From Candidatus Bathyarchaeum tardum (GTDB lineage Archaea; Thermoproteota; Bathyarchaeia; Bathyarchaeales; Bathyarchaeaceae): 64,000 nt of DNA. The position numbers and the translations under genes are program-made. The stretch spans positions 1 to 64,000 of the forward strand of contig JARVGH010000001.1 of assembly GCA_029762755.1 (NCBI GenBank), read 5' to 3'. Below are positions 18,689-27,945 of the stretch, piece after piece. Below the pieces are notes generated by a model. That model saw only the letters and a program-made list of their open reading frames with translations. It was not told where the DNA came from and made no database searches. The number at the start of each line of letters is the position of its first letter. Within the stretch, counting starts at the first letter, position 1.

Positions 18689-21214
18689 ATGGAAAAAAAT
18701 GAAAAATACACAAGAATTTCAACAATTGTATTAGTTTTACTTTTAACAGCATCTGCAATCAGCGTTACATTGCCTTCAGTAATTGCACAAAATCCAGTTC
18801 GCAATAAACAAACGTATGCTTTTTGTACAGTCACACCAAATCCTATTGGAGTCAATCAACAAGCATTAGTTTGGGTTGGAATCTCAGACTATCTATTTGC
18901 TGCATCTGATGGGTGGGAAGGAATAACAGTTACTGTTACGAACCCTGCAGGAAATCAAGATACTTTGGGACCCTATAGAACAGATTCAACAGGATCTACA
19001 GGTTCCATGTTCATACCCGATATGGTTGGAACATATACTTTTCAAACACATTTTCCTGCCCAATGGTATAACTGGAGTCAAGCTGATGTTTGGTATGAAG
19101 CGAGCAGTAGTGACGTTTTTGAACTTACAGTAACCGCTGAACAAAGAGAGTATTATCCTGATATGCCTCTTCCAAACGAGTACTGGTCTAGACCAATCGA
19201 TGCACAACTTAGAGGCTGGAATACAATCTCCGGAAATTGGTTATGGGGAGCCTCTCTTAACAATTATCCATACTGGAATTTTATCGCACCATATAACGAA
19301 TACGCCCCAGATTCAGGGCATATTTTATGGACTAAACCAATAACTTTCGGTGGTCTTGCAGGTGGCGCTCTTGGTCCGCATGCATACGATTTTGGTGATG
19401 CTTACGAGGGTTACTTCTTAAATTCAGTAATAATCAATGGCGTTCTTTTCTATAACAGATTCCAGTCAGGAGGAGGAACCCGAGTTGAACAAGAAGTTGT
19501 TGCAGTTGATTTGAAATCAGGTGAGGAGTTATGGGCTAGAAACTGGAATAACACACAATTATCCTTTGGTCAGGTGTTCTATTGGGACTCATACAATGTT
19601 CACGGTGCCTATGCATACTTATGGTCAACTTCCGGAAGCAATTGGAATGCTTATGATCCAGCTACAGGTCGTTGGGTATATGGGTTAAAAAATGTTCCAA
19701 GTGGTAGCACCCACATATACGGACCTAATGGTGAAATACTGATATACACAGTCAATTCCGCAGCTGGTTGGATGACAATGTGGAATTCAACTCTTGCAGT
19801 TATTGGACCAGTTGACACGGGTTCTTGGATTAGAAACAATAAAGGTCTCATATTTGATGCCATTCAAGGAATTCAGTGGAATAAAACAATTCCAACCAAT
19901 TTACCAGGACGAGTCATGTCTGTTCTAAGCGATAAAATAATTGGTGGAACAGATGATCAATGGTCAAGCCACTTAGCAATTCTACGCGGAGATTACTCAC
20001 AAACTTTCTGGTGTTTAAACATCGAAAAAGGACATGAAGGAGAGCTATTGTTCAGAAAAACTTGGACACCATCTCCTGAAGATGGGGGTTCAGCTTTCAT
20101 TGCTGCCAGTGCAGAAGAAGGAATTTTCCTTGTTGCACTAAAAGCAACTCGACAATTGGTTGCATTAAGTCTTGAAACAGGAGATCAGTTATGGGGTCCA
20201 ACAGAACCACAGCTTCCTGTTGATGCATTCACTATAGCAAATTGGAGACGAGGTGTAACATCTATTGTTGACGGAAAAGTAATTTCCGGTGGAATGGGTG
20301 GAAGAGTTCATACATATGATGCTCAAAATGGCAATCTACTCTGGTACTACGACGCAGTAGATGAACATACAGAAATCCTATGGGGCGACAATTGGCCGCT
20401 ATATCTTTCATTCGTTGCTAATGGAAAAGTGTATCTCCATCACGCTGAACACTCACCAATAGATCCGATGCCACGAGGTGCACCATTCATATGTCTTGAT
20501 TTAGAGACGGGAAACGAAGTATGGAAAATGTCAATACGTGGTGTTCACTGGGGCGGTTATCCGATTATCGGAGACAGCACAATTGCACTGTTCAATGGAT
20601 ACGACAACCGAATATATTCGATTGGCAAAGGACCGTCGTCAACAACTATTGTAGCTCCTCAACTTGGAATAGCTAAAGGAAGTACTGTCACAATACAGGG
20701 AAAAGTCACAGATATTTCACCAGGAACACAAGAATATGCAATAAAAGCTCGTTTCCCAGAGGGAGTTCCAGCAATTTCTGACGCAGCCATGAGTGAATGG
20801 ATGAATTATGTCTACATGCAGCTTGAAAGACCAGCTGACGCAACGGGGGTTCCAGTGAAAATAGAAATTGTTGATCCCAATGGTGAGTATGCTTGGATTG
20901 GAACAGCAACAACTGATGTTTACGGCAACTACGGTTACTCATTTAGGCCCCAAGTTGAAGGTCAATACCTGATTATAGCCACTTTCGAAGGCTCCGCTTC
21001 ATACTATGGCTCAACATCAACAGCCTATTTCGCTGTAGACCCAGCACCTACACCATCAACACCAATAGACACCCAAGAGCCAATTGACACTCAACCACCC
21101 GTAGACGCTGAAGAACCAGCAGCATTCATCACAACAGAAGTAGCCATAATCGCAGCAGTTGCAATATCAGCAATAATCGGCGTAGCAGCTTATTGGATAC
21201 TTAGAAGGAAATAA
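18689..21214 (+). CDS. Secreted PQQ-type beta-propeller surface protein, copy 1
   Basis: An 841-residue surface protein. Residues about 10-33 form a signal/anchor helix. An Ig-like beta domain follows (VTPNPIGVNQQALVWVGIS ... GTYTFQTHFPAQWY), then a LPNEYWSRPID junction motif. A propeller comes next with repeated blades such as VAVDLKSGEELWARNW, VALSLETGDQLWGP, VHTYDAQNGNLLWYYD and FICLDLETGNEVWKM. After it comes a second Ig-like domain (GVPVKIEIVDPNGEYAWIGT), a Pro/Thr linker and a C-terminal helix with an RRK stop-transfer tail. The PQQ-binding residues are not evident, so it is probably a structural or binding propeller. It is paralogous to the protein encoded at 23768. An ATG with gaagga upstream supports the start. 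Confidence 0.85.
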   Translation: MEKNEKYTRISTIVLVLLLTASAISVTLPSVIAQNPVRNKQTYAFCTVTPNPIGVNQQALVWVGISDYLFAASDGWEGITVTVTNPAGNQDTLGPYRTDSTGSTGSMFIPDMVGTYTFQTHFPAQWYNWSQADVWYEASSSDVFELTVTAEQREYYPDMPLPNEYWSRPIDAQLRGWNTISGNWLWGASLNNYPYWNFIAPYNEYAPDSGHILWTKPITFGGLAGGALGPHAYDFGDAYEGYFLNSVIINGVLFYNRFQSGGGTRVEQEVVAVDLKSGEELWARNWNNTQLSFGQVFYWDSYNVHGAYAYLWSTSGSNWNAYDPATGRWVYGLKNVPSGSTHIYGPNGEILIYTVNSAAGWMTMWNSTLAVIGPVDTGSWIRNNKGLIFDAIQGIQWNKTIPTNLPGRVMSVLSDKIIGGTDDQWSSHLAILRGDYSQTFWCLNIEKGHEGELLFRKTWTPSPEDGGSAFIAASAEEGIFLVALKATRQLVALSLETGDQLWGPTEPQLPVDAFTIANWRRGVTSIVDGKVISGGMGGRVHTYDAQNGNLLWYYDAVDEHTEILWGDNWPLYLSFVANGKVYLHHAEHSPIDPMPRGAPFICLDLETGNEVWKMSIRGVHWGGYPIIGDSTIALFNGYDNRIYSIGKGPSSTTIVAPQLGIAKGSTVTIQGKVTDISPGTQEYAIKARFPEGVPAISDAAMSEWMNYVYMQLERPADATGVPVKIEIVDPNGEYAWIGTATTDVYGNYGYSFRPQVEGQYLIIATFEGSASYYGSTSTAYFAVDPAPTPSTPIDTQEPIDTQPPVDAEEPAAFITTEVAIIAAVAISAIIGVAAYWILRRK

Positions 21215-21216
21215 AC

Positions 21217-21240
21217 CAATTTCCTCCCCCTTTTTTGGGA
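21217..21240 (+). terminator. Terminator-like C-rich/T-rich hairpin after propeller copy 1
   Basis: Just after the stop, tcctcccccttttttggga can form a short CCC/GGG hairpin around a T-rich loop. The equivalent place after copy 2 has a similar hairpin, so the pair ends both transcripts or marks the 3' side before the structured element. Confidence 0.4.
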
Positions 21241-21255
21241 ATAAAAATCAAATAT

Positions 21256-21375
21256 AGAAATGGGGCTGAAAAGGCTCAAGCACAAAATGAAAAATCAAAA
21301 TCGAAGTGATAGTAGCATGGTTTTTTCATTTTTTCACCTTCAACATCTGTGCTAGACTTCAGCAAACCCATTTCT
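21256..21375 (+). ncRNA. Structured element PSE-1 downstream of propeller copy 1
   Basis: About 120 bases with nested complementarity. The outer helix pairs agaaatggg (21256-21264) with cccatttct (21367-21375). Next GCTGAA (21265-21270) pairs with TTCAGC (21358-21363). Then AGCACA (21279-21284) pairs with TGTGCT (21348-21353). The inner 11-bp helix pairs 21284-21294 with 21322-21332. The apical loop has tcgaagtgatagtagcatgg. An almost identical copy follows the second propeller gene (26374-26492). There is no open reading frame of note. It could be a stable 3' UTR structure, an independent small RNA, or a mobile repeat. The strand is assigned from gene direction; the fold works on either strand. 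Confidence 0.6.
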
Positions 21376-21481
21376 ATTTTTTTCTTTTGGTTTGTTGCTT
21401 TTAGTTTTTATTTAACTATTTTTTATGGCATTCAAAAATATTAAATTATATTTTTCTAGTTTTTCGTGTTTTTTAGATAAA

Positions 21482-21730
21482 ATGTCAGATCGATCACTGC
21501 CTTGGCACCTAGTTTACACTATGATTAGTTCCTTGGGATTACAAAAAGACCTTGGCAAGTTTCGAATAGTTTTTTCAATATTATGCATAATTCTTCATGG
21601 GGTAACAAATTATTTTTCAGCAACCCTAAAACTCTCCGATTATGTAGCATTCGCATTACTAGTTTCTTTGCCAATATTTGCTAGCCTAACAATAATGTCA
21701 AGAAGGAAAAAAGAAAAGGCTAACAAATGA
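21482..21730 (+). CDS. Small two-helix membrane protein
   Basis: An 82-residue protein with a polar N-terminus (SDRSLPWHLVYTMISSLG), two hydrophobic segments (IVFSILCIILHGVTNYF and VAFALLVSLPIFASLTIM) and a strongly basic tail (SRRKKEKANK). The frame opens at 21425, but a TATA-like tttttatttaac near 21404 would start transcription close to or after that codon, so 21482 is preferred. No family recognised; it lies between the first structured element and the TrmB regulator. Confidence 0.5.
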   Translation: MSDRSLPWHLVYTMISSLGLQKDLGKFRIVFSILCIILHGVTNYFSATLKLSDYVAFALLVSLPIFASLTIMSRRKKEKANK

Positions 21731-21913
21731 AATTCTAACTTAGCCTAAGCAGAGGTGACCATAATATATTTTGATGATATTTTTCCATTTTTTGTTTTGA
21801 TTTTATATTGGATGTAAAAAATTTTAAATTAAATTGTTGTATGTAGTTAACATATATCAATAAATCAAAGTAATATATAAATTAATTATAAAGGAGTTTA
21901 CGGTGGCTGTAAC

Positions 21914-22723
21914 GTGGTTATTACTGATGAGGATATCATGATCATGAATCGAGCAGGACTGACTATTATGCAGGCCAAAATCTATTTGTCCCTTTTAACG
22001 CTTCATAAAGCATCTATAAAAGACATCGCTAAAGAAGCAAAGATTGATAGATCAAATTGCTATCGAACGATTTTGCACTTACAAGACCTAGGATTAGTAA
22101 CCATTATTGTCGGCAGACCAACCCTTTACGTGGCGACTCCTTTTAAAAACGGAGTGGAATTTTTGCTGAAACAACAGAAAAAAAATTATGAAAAGCTACA
22201 ACAAGCAACAGTTAAGTTGATCCAACGTTTCGACTATAAACTGATTGAAGATGACCTAATAAACGGGGAAAAGTTTGTAATAATTCCAAAAAAAACAAGA
22301 TTTATCAATAAAGCCATCAAAGGCATCAGCAATAGTCAAACAAGCATAAAATGTATTTCAAGTTTTAAGAGATTTTCACAAGCGTTAAACTACTCTTTTG
22401 AAGCACATAAAGCAGCTTTAGACCGTGGCGTGTTAGAACAAACAATTATAGACAAACCTAAAACTGGACAAAAAATTCCACAAAGCTTACAGACTTTAAT
22501 TCAATATCCAAATTTTGAAATTAGATATTTACCAAATATTCCTGAAGCTTTAGGGTCGTGTGTGGACAACCAGTATGTTGGAATTCTTGTTGAACCAAAC
22601 CAGAATGTCAAAGAATCGGATATGCTCTCTTCAAGTCATCCCAGTCTAATTACCATTTTTAATGAATATTTTAAGAATTTATGGAACGCAGCAAGACCTC
22701 AAGAACTTACAACTACCCAATAA
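21914..22723 (+). CDS. TrmB family transcription regulator
   Basis: A 269-residue protein. The N-terminal winged helix (about 10-75) reads GLTIMQAKIYLSLLTLHKASIKDIA ... RSNCYRTILHLQDLGLVTI, the TrmB signature in which LT-x-x-x-A-x-x-Y-L begins helix 1. A coiled-coil (LLKQQKKNYEKLQQAT) and a PLD-like/effector domain follow. TrmB proteins sense sugars or other small ligands and act on transport genes. Its downstream neighbour is a polytopic membrane protein and then the second propeller gene, which are its likely targets. The start at 21914 (GTG) lies behind aaggagttta. Confidence 0.85.
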   Translation: MVITDEDIMIMNRAGLTIMQAKIYLSLLTLHKASIKDIAKEAKIDRSNCYRTILHLQDLGLVTIIVGRPTLYVATPFKNGVEFLLKQQKKNYEKLQQATVKLIQRFDYKLIEDDLINGEKFVIIPKKTRFINKAIKGISNSQTSIKCISSFKRFSQALNYSFEAHKAALDRGVLEQTIIDKPKTGQKIPQSLQTLIQYPNFEIRYLPNIPEALGSCVDNQYVGILVEPNQNVKESDMLSSSHPSLITIFNEYFKNLWNAARPQELTTTQ

Positions 22724-22917
22724 AGAATACTTTTGTATTAAACTAAAAATTACATCATCAAAAGTTTCAAGCAAATCTGGGTTATTACAAAAAGTATCTA
22801 TTCAGATTTTCTTCACTTGAAAATATTAAAATATTTCTTGCAATTATAGAGTTATTTGGAAAAAAGATTGATTGGTAAAAAATCGGAAAACAATGGATTT
22901 AAAAAGGATGATTATTT

Positions 22918-23490
22918 TTGTGGAAGACTAGAGAACTTTCTCTTATCATCTTATTTGCCGTAACTGCTTTTGTTTATCAAGGTTCAATCGGTCAACTTCC
23001 ATTGCTGATTAGTGGAATACCTGGTTTAGGCTTTATTTTGGTTATAGGTCTGAGAATAATTTATGGAACAGCTTTTCTAATTTTTGAAGGCAGACGATGG
23101 AGATATTTCTTTTTTATTCTCCTATTCTGTCTTTTATTATCCTTCATCCATGTTTTTCAAAATCCATTCTATATATTTGCAAATATACCCACATTAATTA
23201 CCGGTTTTATTATGGATATAACTTTTAACACATTTTATGAAAAATTTCAAAGACAAGGTCAGTTAAAGTGGTTAGTTATACTACAGATGGCTTTCAGTTC
23301 AACGCTTGATATTTTTCTAAGAAATCTTATTTTTCCGATACTTATGCCGCCTGAATTTACATCAACCTTTACTAGCATAACGTTGATGTTGTTTCCTCTG
23401 ATTTTATTCTATGGGATTATTGGAGGTTATATTGCATTCAAAATCTACTCTCGAATCAATGAACGCGTTATTGTAACTTTGAAAAATTAA
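22918..23490 (+). CDS. Polytopic membrane protein, possibly ECF S-component-like
   Basis: A 190-residue protein with five or six membrane helices separated by short loops (LSLIILFAVTAFVYQG, GLGFILVIGLRIIYGTAFLIF, FFFILLFCLLLSFIHVF, IPTLITGFIMDITFNTFY, LMLFPLILFYGIIGGYIAF). Size and layout resemble ECF transporter substrate-binding subunits, but no ligand motif is recognised. The start is TTG at 22918 with aaaggatga upstream. It sits between the TrmB regulator and the second propeller gene. Confidence 0.6.
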   Translation: MWKTRELSLIILFAVTAFVYQGSIGQLPLLISGIPGLGFILVIGLRIIYGTAFLIFEGRRWRYFFFILLFCLLLSFIHVFQNPFYIFANIPTLITGFIMDITFNTFYEKFQRQGQLKWLVILQMAFSSTLDIFLRNLIFPILMPPEFTSTFTSITLMLFPLILFYGIIGGYIAFKIYSRINERVIVTLKN

Positions 23491-23601
23491 ATCTGCGCAT
23501 GCATGTTTTTTATGTGAAGGGGATAAAGTAAAAATAGTAAAAAGAGAACTCCGAGGGGAGATACGTAATGCTTTTTTTGAACCATAAGATCTTTATTTTC
23601 T

Positions 23602-23637
23602 GTTTCAATGTTTAATTGAAACTTTAACTTTTTTGGT
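23602..23637 (+). terminator. Intrinsic terminator-like hairpin
   Basis: GTTTCAAT (23602-23609) and ATTGAAAC (23615-23622) form a perfect 8-bp stem with a five-base loop, followed by tttaactttttt. It is about 110 bases after the membrane protein gene and 145 bases before the second propeller gene, so it could end the former transcript. Confidence 0.45.
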
Positions 23638-23677
23638 TAATTTGGTTTTCTTGGTAATTTATTTGAAGTTTTATGGT

Positions 23678-23688
23678 GGTAAGTTACC
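23678..23688. promoter_or_regulatory. Palindrome GGTAA-G-TTACC upstream of propeller copy 2
   Basis: An 11-base palindrome flanked by partly complementary GTGG-type and CCAC-type bases, about 80 bases before the start at 23768. Its position suits an operator for a local regulator such as the TrmB or double-Lrp protein. No second copy was found before propeller copy 1, so this is a weak call. Confidence 0.25.
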
Positions 23689-23767
23689 GCCACATTCTCT
23701 TAACTAGAAAATTCAAAGAATGTTTTGTTATTTGCTTAGAGAGAAAAAACAAAATTGAGGAAAAAAA

Positions 23768-26326
23768 ATGAAAATATGGAAAAATAAACCGTTAAATAGA
23801 ACTATGGTTAAAAAAACTTTTAGTTATACAAAAAATATTGTATCATTAGTGATGCTGCTATCATTCGCTATCTCTTTTTTTCTTTTTGCTTTACCTATTG
23901 CGACAGCACTTGAACCGCAGGATATTAACACATATGCTCACTTAACAGTTAGTCCAGATCCTGTAGGCATTAACCAGCCATTGCTTATTGTCATGTGGCT
24001 TGATAAAGTGCCGCCTTCACCAGAAGTCATGACAGCTACTTATCGTGCAATACCTTATACTGGTTTTAGTGTAACAATAACAAAACCCGATAATTCAGCT
24101 GAAGTTTTAGGGCCTTTCTCTTCAGACTCTACGGGGTCATATGCAACAATATACCACCCTAACCAAATAGGTACATACACTTTTCAGTTTAGCTATCCTG
24201 GTGAATCTATATACGGCAGACGTTTGGTAGGTGATCCAATGGTTGAAGATTACTACAAACCAAGTAACAGTCAGGAAGTATCAGTTGTCGTGCAGCAAGA
24301 ACCTATCGAGTCTCCACCCCAGACGCCTCTTCCAGACAACTATTGGAGTCGCCCAATAAATTCAGAAAACTGGGAATGGTCATCAATTTCAGGAAATTGG
24401 TTAGGCGTACCATTACAGTTTGCAACTGGATGTAGTTCAGATGGAAACTTCAATCCATACACTACATCTCCGAACACAGGACACATACTCTACACAATGC
24501 CACACGCAAATTTGGGTCTTGTAGGTGGAGAATGGGAACAAAAAAGTTACTACACCGGACTATCGTACCAAGAAAAATGGAACCCCCCATCAGTAGCAGT
24601 CTTAAACGGACGACTATATTATCATAAAGTTGCACACCCTGCTGCCACCCGTTTAGGAGTAGTGTGTGTGGACATTCGCACTGGAGATGAATTATGGTAC
24701 AAAGAAGATATGCAATTTAGTTTTGCCCAACTGTGGGAATTTGACACCCCTAACGCACACGGCATTAATGCATATCTATGGGATTATCGTAGCGGTGTAT
24801 CCACAATGTATGACGCTAACAGTGGAACAGCAATACTTCAGGTCCAAGGATGCCGAACCGGTAAAGTTACAATGTCAGAAAAAGGTGATGTGCTAGTTTA
24901 TACTATTAATTCAGGCAACAGTTGGATGACTTTATGGAATTCAAGCAAAGCACTCAGAGCAGACAATTCGTTAACATGGAGTCCAAATATTAACACAGAA
25001 TATCAATGGGCTGATGGACTAGAATGGAACGTGACAGTACCCGAAGTAGCTGGGCAAACTATTGTTCAGGTTGGTGATGGTGTGTTGTTCACTGCTGCAA
25101 CGGATAGAGAAGCAAATCCTCCTTCCCGAATCGTTACTGGATATGATGCAAGTACTGGTGAAAATATCTGGCAGTTCTCGCTTGAAGACTACACTATAAG
25201 GGCACAATATAACTTCAGTCCAATAATTAATGGACACTTTGCTTGGTATCGACAGGAAACTTTGCAATGGCAAGGATTTAACGCATACACAGGTGACCTA
25301 GTCTGGGGTCCAATTGAGCCTTTAGAAAACTCTTTTGCATTGTATAGCGCCGTTTTCCGTGGTGGCGGTGCTCCTAACCCACAAACTGCCTATGGAAATA
25401 TCTACACTGCTGGATATGATGGACGAGTCCACGCAATTAACATGGAAACTGGAGAAATTACATGGGATTACTATACAGGAGAAGCCGGCTTTGAAACTTT
25501 CTATGGTCATTATCCTATCTACGGTGGACCACTTATTGCTGACAACAAAATTTTTGTATTCACCAATGAACACACACCCCAAAACCCTCAATGGAGAGGT
25601 GCCAAAATCCATGCTATGGACGCGCAAACTGGAGAAGCTATCTGGAATATGTCTGGATGGATGCCAGGAGCAATCATTGCAGATGGAATACTAGTTGGAT
25701 TAAACTATTATGACGGACAAATATACGCTATTGGTAAAGGTCCAAGTGTAACTTCAGTGTCAGCAGCTCCTAAGACGCTTTCACTCGGTTCTATGGTCCT
25801 TATCGAAGGTTCAATACTGGACGCATCTCCAGGAACAACAAATTACGATATGTTAGTGCTTTATCCACATGGTGTTCCCGCAGTAGCTGATGAACACATG
25901 AGTGCATGGATGGAACATCTGTATATGCAAAAACCCCGACCCGATGATGTGACTGGGGTTCCAGTGAAAATAGAAATTGTTGATCCTAATAATGAGTATG
26001 CATGGATTGGAACTGCAACAACTGATGTTTTCGGCAACTACGCTTATTCATTTAAGCCCCAAATTGAAGGCCAATACATGATAATAGCCACTTTTGATGG
26101 TTCAGAATCTTACTATAGTTCATCATCAACGACATACATTCATGTTGCAGAAGGGGTTTCACCAACTACTCCGATTGATGCTGAAACTCCAGAACACGAA
26201 GTACCTGTAGAACCCAGTGAACACATGGAATCACTATTCATTACAACAGAAGGCGATATCATCGCAGTAGTTGCAGTCGCAGCAGTAATCGGCATAGCCG
26301 CATACTGGTTCCTGAAACGAAAATAA
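23768..26326 (+). CDS. Secreted PQQ-type beta-propeller surface protein, copy 2
   Basis: An 852-residue paralogue of the protein at 18689, with the same order. An N-terminal signal helix lies at about 27-48 (preceded by a longer basic leader), followed by an Ig-like domain (VSPDPVGINQPLLIVMWLD) and a LPDNYWSRPIN junction. Propeller blades follow (VCVDIRTGDELWYKED, TGYDASTGENIWQFSL, HAINMETGEITWDYYTG, HAMDAQTGEAIWNMSG), then a second Ig-like domain, a Pro/Glu linker and a C-terminal anchor ending KRK. The C-terminal Ig region is almost identical in DNA to copy 1 (20852-20880 versus 25956-25984), while the propellers differ widely. An ATG with attgagg upstream fixes the start. Confidence 0.85.
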   Translation: MKIWKNKPLNRTMVKKTFSYTKNIVSLVMLLSFAISFFLFALPIATALEPQDINTYAHLTVSPDPVGINQPLLIVMWLDKVPPSPEVMTATYRAIPYTGFSVTITKPDNSAEVLGPFSSDSTGSYATIYHPNQIGTYTFQFSYPGESIYGRRLVGDPMVEDYYKPSNSQEVSVVVQQEPIESPPQTPLPDNYWSRPINSENWEWSSISGNWLGVPLQFATGCSSDGNFNPYTTSPNTGHILYTMPHANLGLVGGEWEQKSYYTGLSYQEKWNPPSVAVLNGRLYYHKVAHPAATRLGVVCVDIRTGDELWYKEDMQFSFAQLWEFDTPNAHGINAYLWDYRSGVSTMYDANSGTAILQVQGCRTGKVTMSEKGDVLVYTINSGNSWMTLWNSSKALRADNSLTWSPNINTEYQWADGLEWNVTVPEVAGQTIVQVGDGVLFTAATDREANPPSRIVTGYDASTGENIWQFSLEDYTIRAQYNFSPIINGHFAWYRQETLQWQGFNAYTGDLVWGPIEPLENSFALYSAVFRGGGAPNPQTAYGNIYTAGYDGRVHAINMETGEITWDYYTGEAGFETFYGHYPIYGGPLIADNKIFVFTNEHTPQNPQWRGAKIHAMDAQTGEAIWNMSGWMPGAIIADGILVGLNYYDGQIYAIGKGPSVTSVSAAPKTLSLGSMVLIEGSILDASPGTTNYDMLVLYPHGVPAVADEHMSAWMEHLYMQKPRPDDVTGVPVKIEIVDPNNEYAWIGTATTDVFGNYAYSFKPQIEGQYMIIATFDGSESYYSSSSTTYIHVAEGVSPTTPIDAETPEHEVPVEPSEHMESLFITTEGDIIAVVAVAAVIGIAAYWFLKRK

Positions 26327-26341
26327 ATTCCTACATCTTTT

Positions 26342-26360
26342 CTCCCTCTTTTTTTGGGAG
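26342..26360 (+). terminator. Terminator-like hairpin after propeller copy 2
   Basis: CTCCC (26342-26346... reading ctccctcttttttt) pairs with GGGAG (26356-26360) around a T-rich loop, immediately after the stop codon at 26326. It matches the position of the hairpin after copy 1. Confidence 0.4.
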
Positions 26361-26373
26361 AAACCCTTGAAAA

Positions 26374-26492
26374 AAATGGGGCTGAAAAGGCTCAAGCACA
26401 AAATGAAAAATCAAAATCGAAGTGATAGTAGCATGGTTTTTTCATTTTTTCACCTTTAATTAACTGTGCTAATGCCTCAGCAAACCCATTTC
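26374..26492 (+). ncRNA. Structured element PSE-2 downstream of propeller copy 2
   Basis: Second copy of the element at 21256-21375. About 80 consecutive bases from aaatggggctgaa through the T-rich arm are identical to copy 1. After this the two differ in the single-stranded linker (caacatc versus taattaac) and between the arms (agact versus aatgcc). They become identical again at cagcaaacccatttct. Both copies keep the outer, GCTGA/TCAGC, AGCACA/TGTGCT and inner 11-bp helices, so changes fall outside the helices. The 3' end lies about 35 bases from the broken helicase gene on the other strand. Function unknown. Confidence 0.6.
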
Positions 26493-26526
26493 TTTCCAAG
26501 TTTATGTGATAGTTTGAATATTTTCA

Positions 26527-27523
26527 TTATTTTGAGGTCGCTATTTTTTCCCATTGTTTGATAAGGTGAATAAATGGACTACTAATAACAATCACCTCTT
26601 GTTTAGCTGAATCCACAGAGTTAAGAAAACAACCTATTGCAGTAATAGTTTTTCCAGTGCCTGTTGCCATTTCTAAAATACCTGCTTATTATTTGTTAAC
26701 CACCTCGAAATCGCTTCTTTTTGGTAATCTCGAAGTTTTATTGGTAACGGTGATCTTGTTAACCATCGATCTACTTGTAGAGATTCAATATTTGTTGGTG
26801 CGATTTCAATAAGTTTATCCTCTATTGCTTTAGAAACATCAATTATTTTTGTTCTACTTGCTTCGTTATTACAATATTTCTGGAATTTGAGTTATCAGCA
26901 ATGAAATATGATTTTTCACTTTCTACCCAATTTCTAAAAAGTTTCAATTCTTCGATATTATTTTGCCAACCCAAACCTGTTTCATTATCTGAACCACTGA
27001 AAGAATTTTTATTTCCAGCGATATCTTCTAAAATTCCGACTTTTTGATGAAAAATCCCTTTCTTTAGAACCGTATTGTACTGTAAAGGAATTCCTTCACT
27101 TTCTGACACGATAGCAATTTTGGTATGTAATTTTTTGTTTGCAATCATCCATCCTAATGCTCTAACATGATCACGTACAAACTCATTTTCAAGAGAATTT
27201 AACTCTTTCAAGAAATTCTTTTCAATTAATTCTTCTGGTTTTTGGTGGACCATCTTGATTGCATCTGCGTCTTCTTTGGAAAATTTTGCCCCAGTGACTA
27301 ATTGAATTTCACCATTATTTTTTATTAATTTTGATATGCCTTTTGATGCTACGGCAAGACTTGTGGAACTAAAAAATCTGCATAATCTTGAATAACTCGA
27401 TGCTACAGACAAAGCTGAAACATAAAAATCTAATAGAATATCATCAACATCATAATCATAAGAATTTTTCAAATTCAGTTCTCTTAAACCATTCAAAAAA
27501 GATTTGCCCTCCTGACGCTGCAT
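26527..27523 (-). pseudogene. Truncated, frameshifted PLD-DEAD helicase gene
   Basis: The intact first frame (27523 down to 26843) encodes 226 residues of a phospholipase-D-like domain, with FHQKVGILED ... NKNSFSGSDNET as the HxK-N-GS site. A second frame continues ASRTKIIDVSKAIEDKLIEI and KLRDYQKEAISRW, the Q-motif region of a superfamily 2 helicase. After another one-base shift the third frame gives ILEMATGTGKTITAIG, the Walker A motif, and stops at 26527. Complete relatives of this PLD-helicase type are about 900-1100 residues and often lie in defence or restriction loci. Only the N-terminal third is left here, ending next to PSE-2. Confidence 0.75.
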
Positions 27524-27945
27524 GTAAAAGCCGTTTTATATTAAACATTAAGATAAAGTAAAAGATCAAATCAAATTAATGATTTGTGTATATACAAAAA
27601 ACAATAATTATGTAGATAAGATTTTTTAAAATGTCTTCGCTAAATTCACACATTTCCGAATAATACTGGCATTTTCGGGATAAACATCTTCTGATAGTTA
27701 ATCTATTAATTATACTAACAGAATTTTTGGCAGTTCCTTTAAAGCTAGTAATAAAAAAAGTAAATAAATCTAAAACTATTTCTGTATCAATTATATTGAA
27801 AAATTCTTATACCCTTTTATTTTTTTAACTCAACATATCTTCAGTCTTGTTCAACAGAAAAGATTGCCTAAGCATAAAATATGTGTCAAGAATAATTATA
27901 AATTAGATAATCTTTTTCCTTCTAACAAATTGGCAGGCTAAAACC
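27524..27945. other. AT-rich intergenic stretch
   Basis: No reading frame or RNA fold was recognised in these 422 bases. It contains several TATA-like stretches, including aattataaattag near 27894, about 45 bases before taw1 and a plausible promoter for it. Confidence 0.4.

Noticed and set aside
18689-26326. Propeller proteins as true PQQ-dependent dehydrogenases
   Set aside because: The blade motif is present, but the catalytic Asp/Glu, calcium ligands and Trp-docking pattern of quinoprotein dehydrogenases were not seen.
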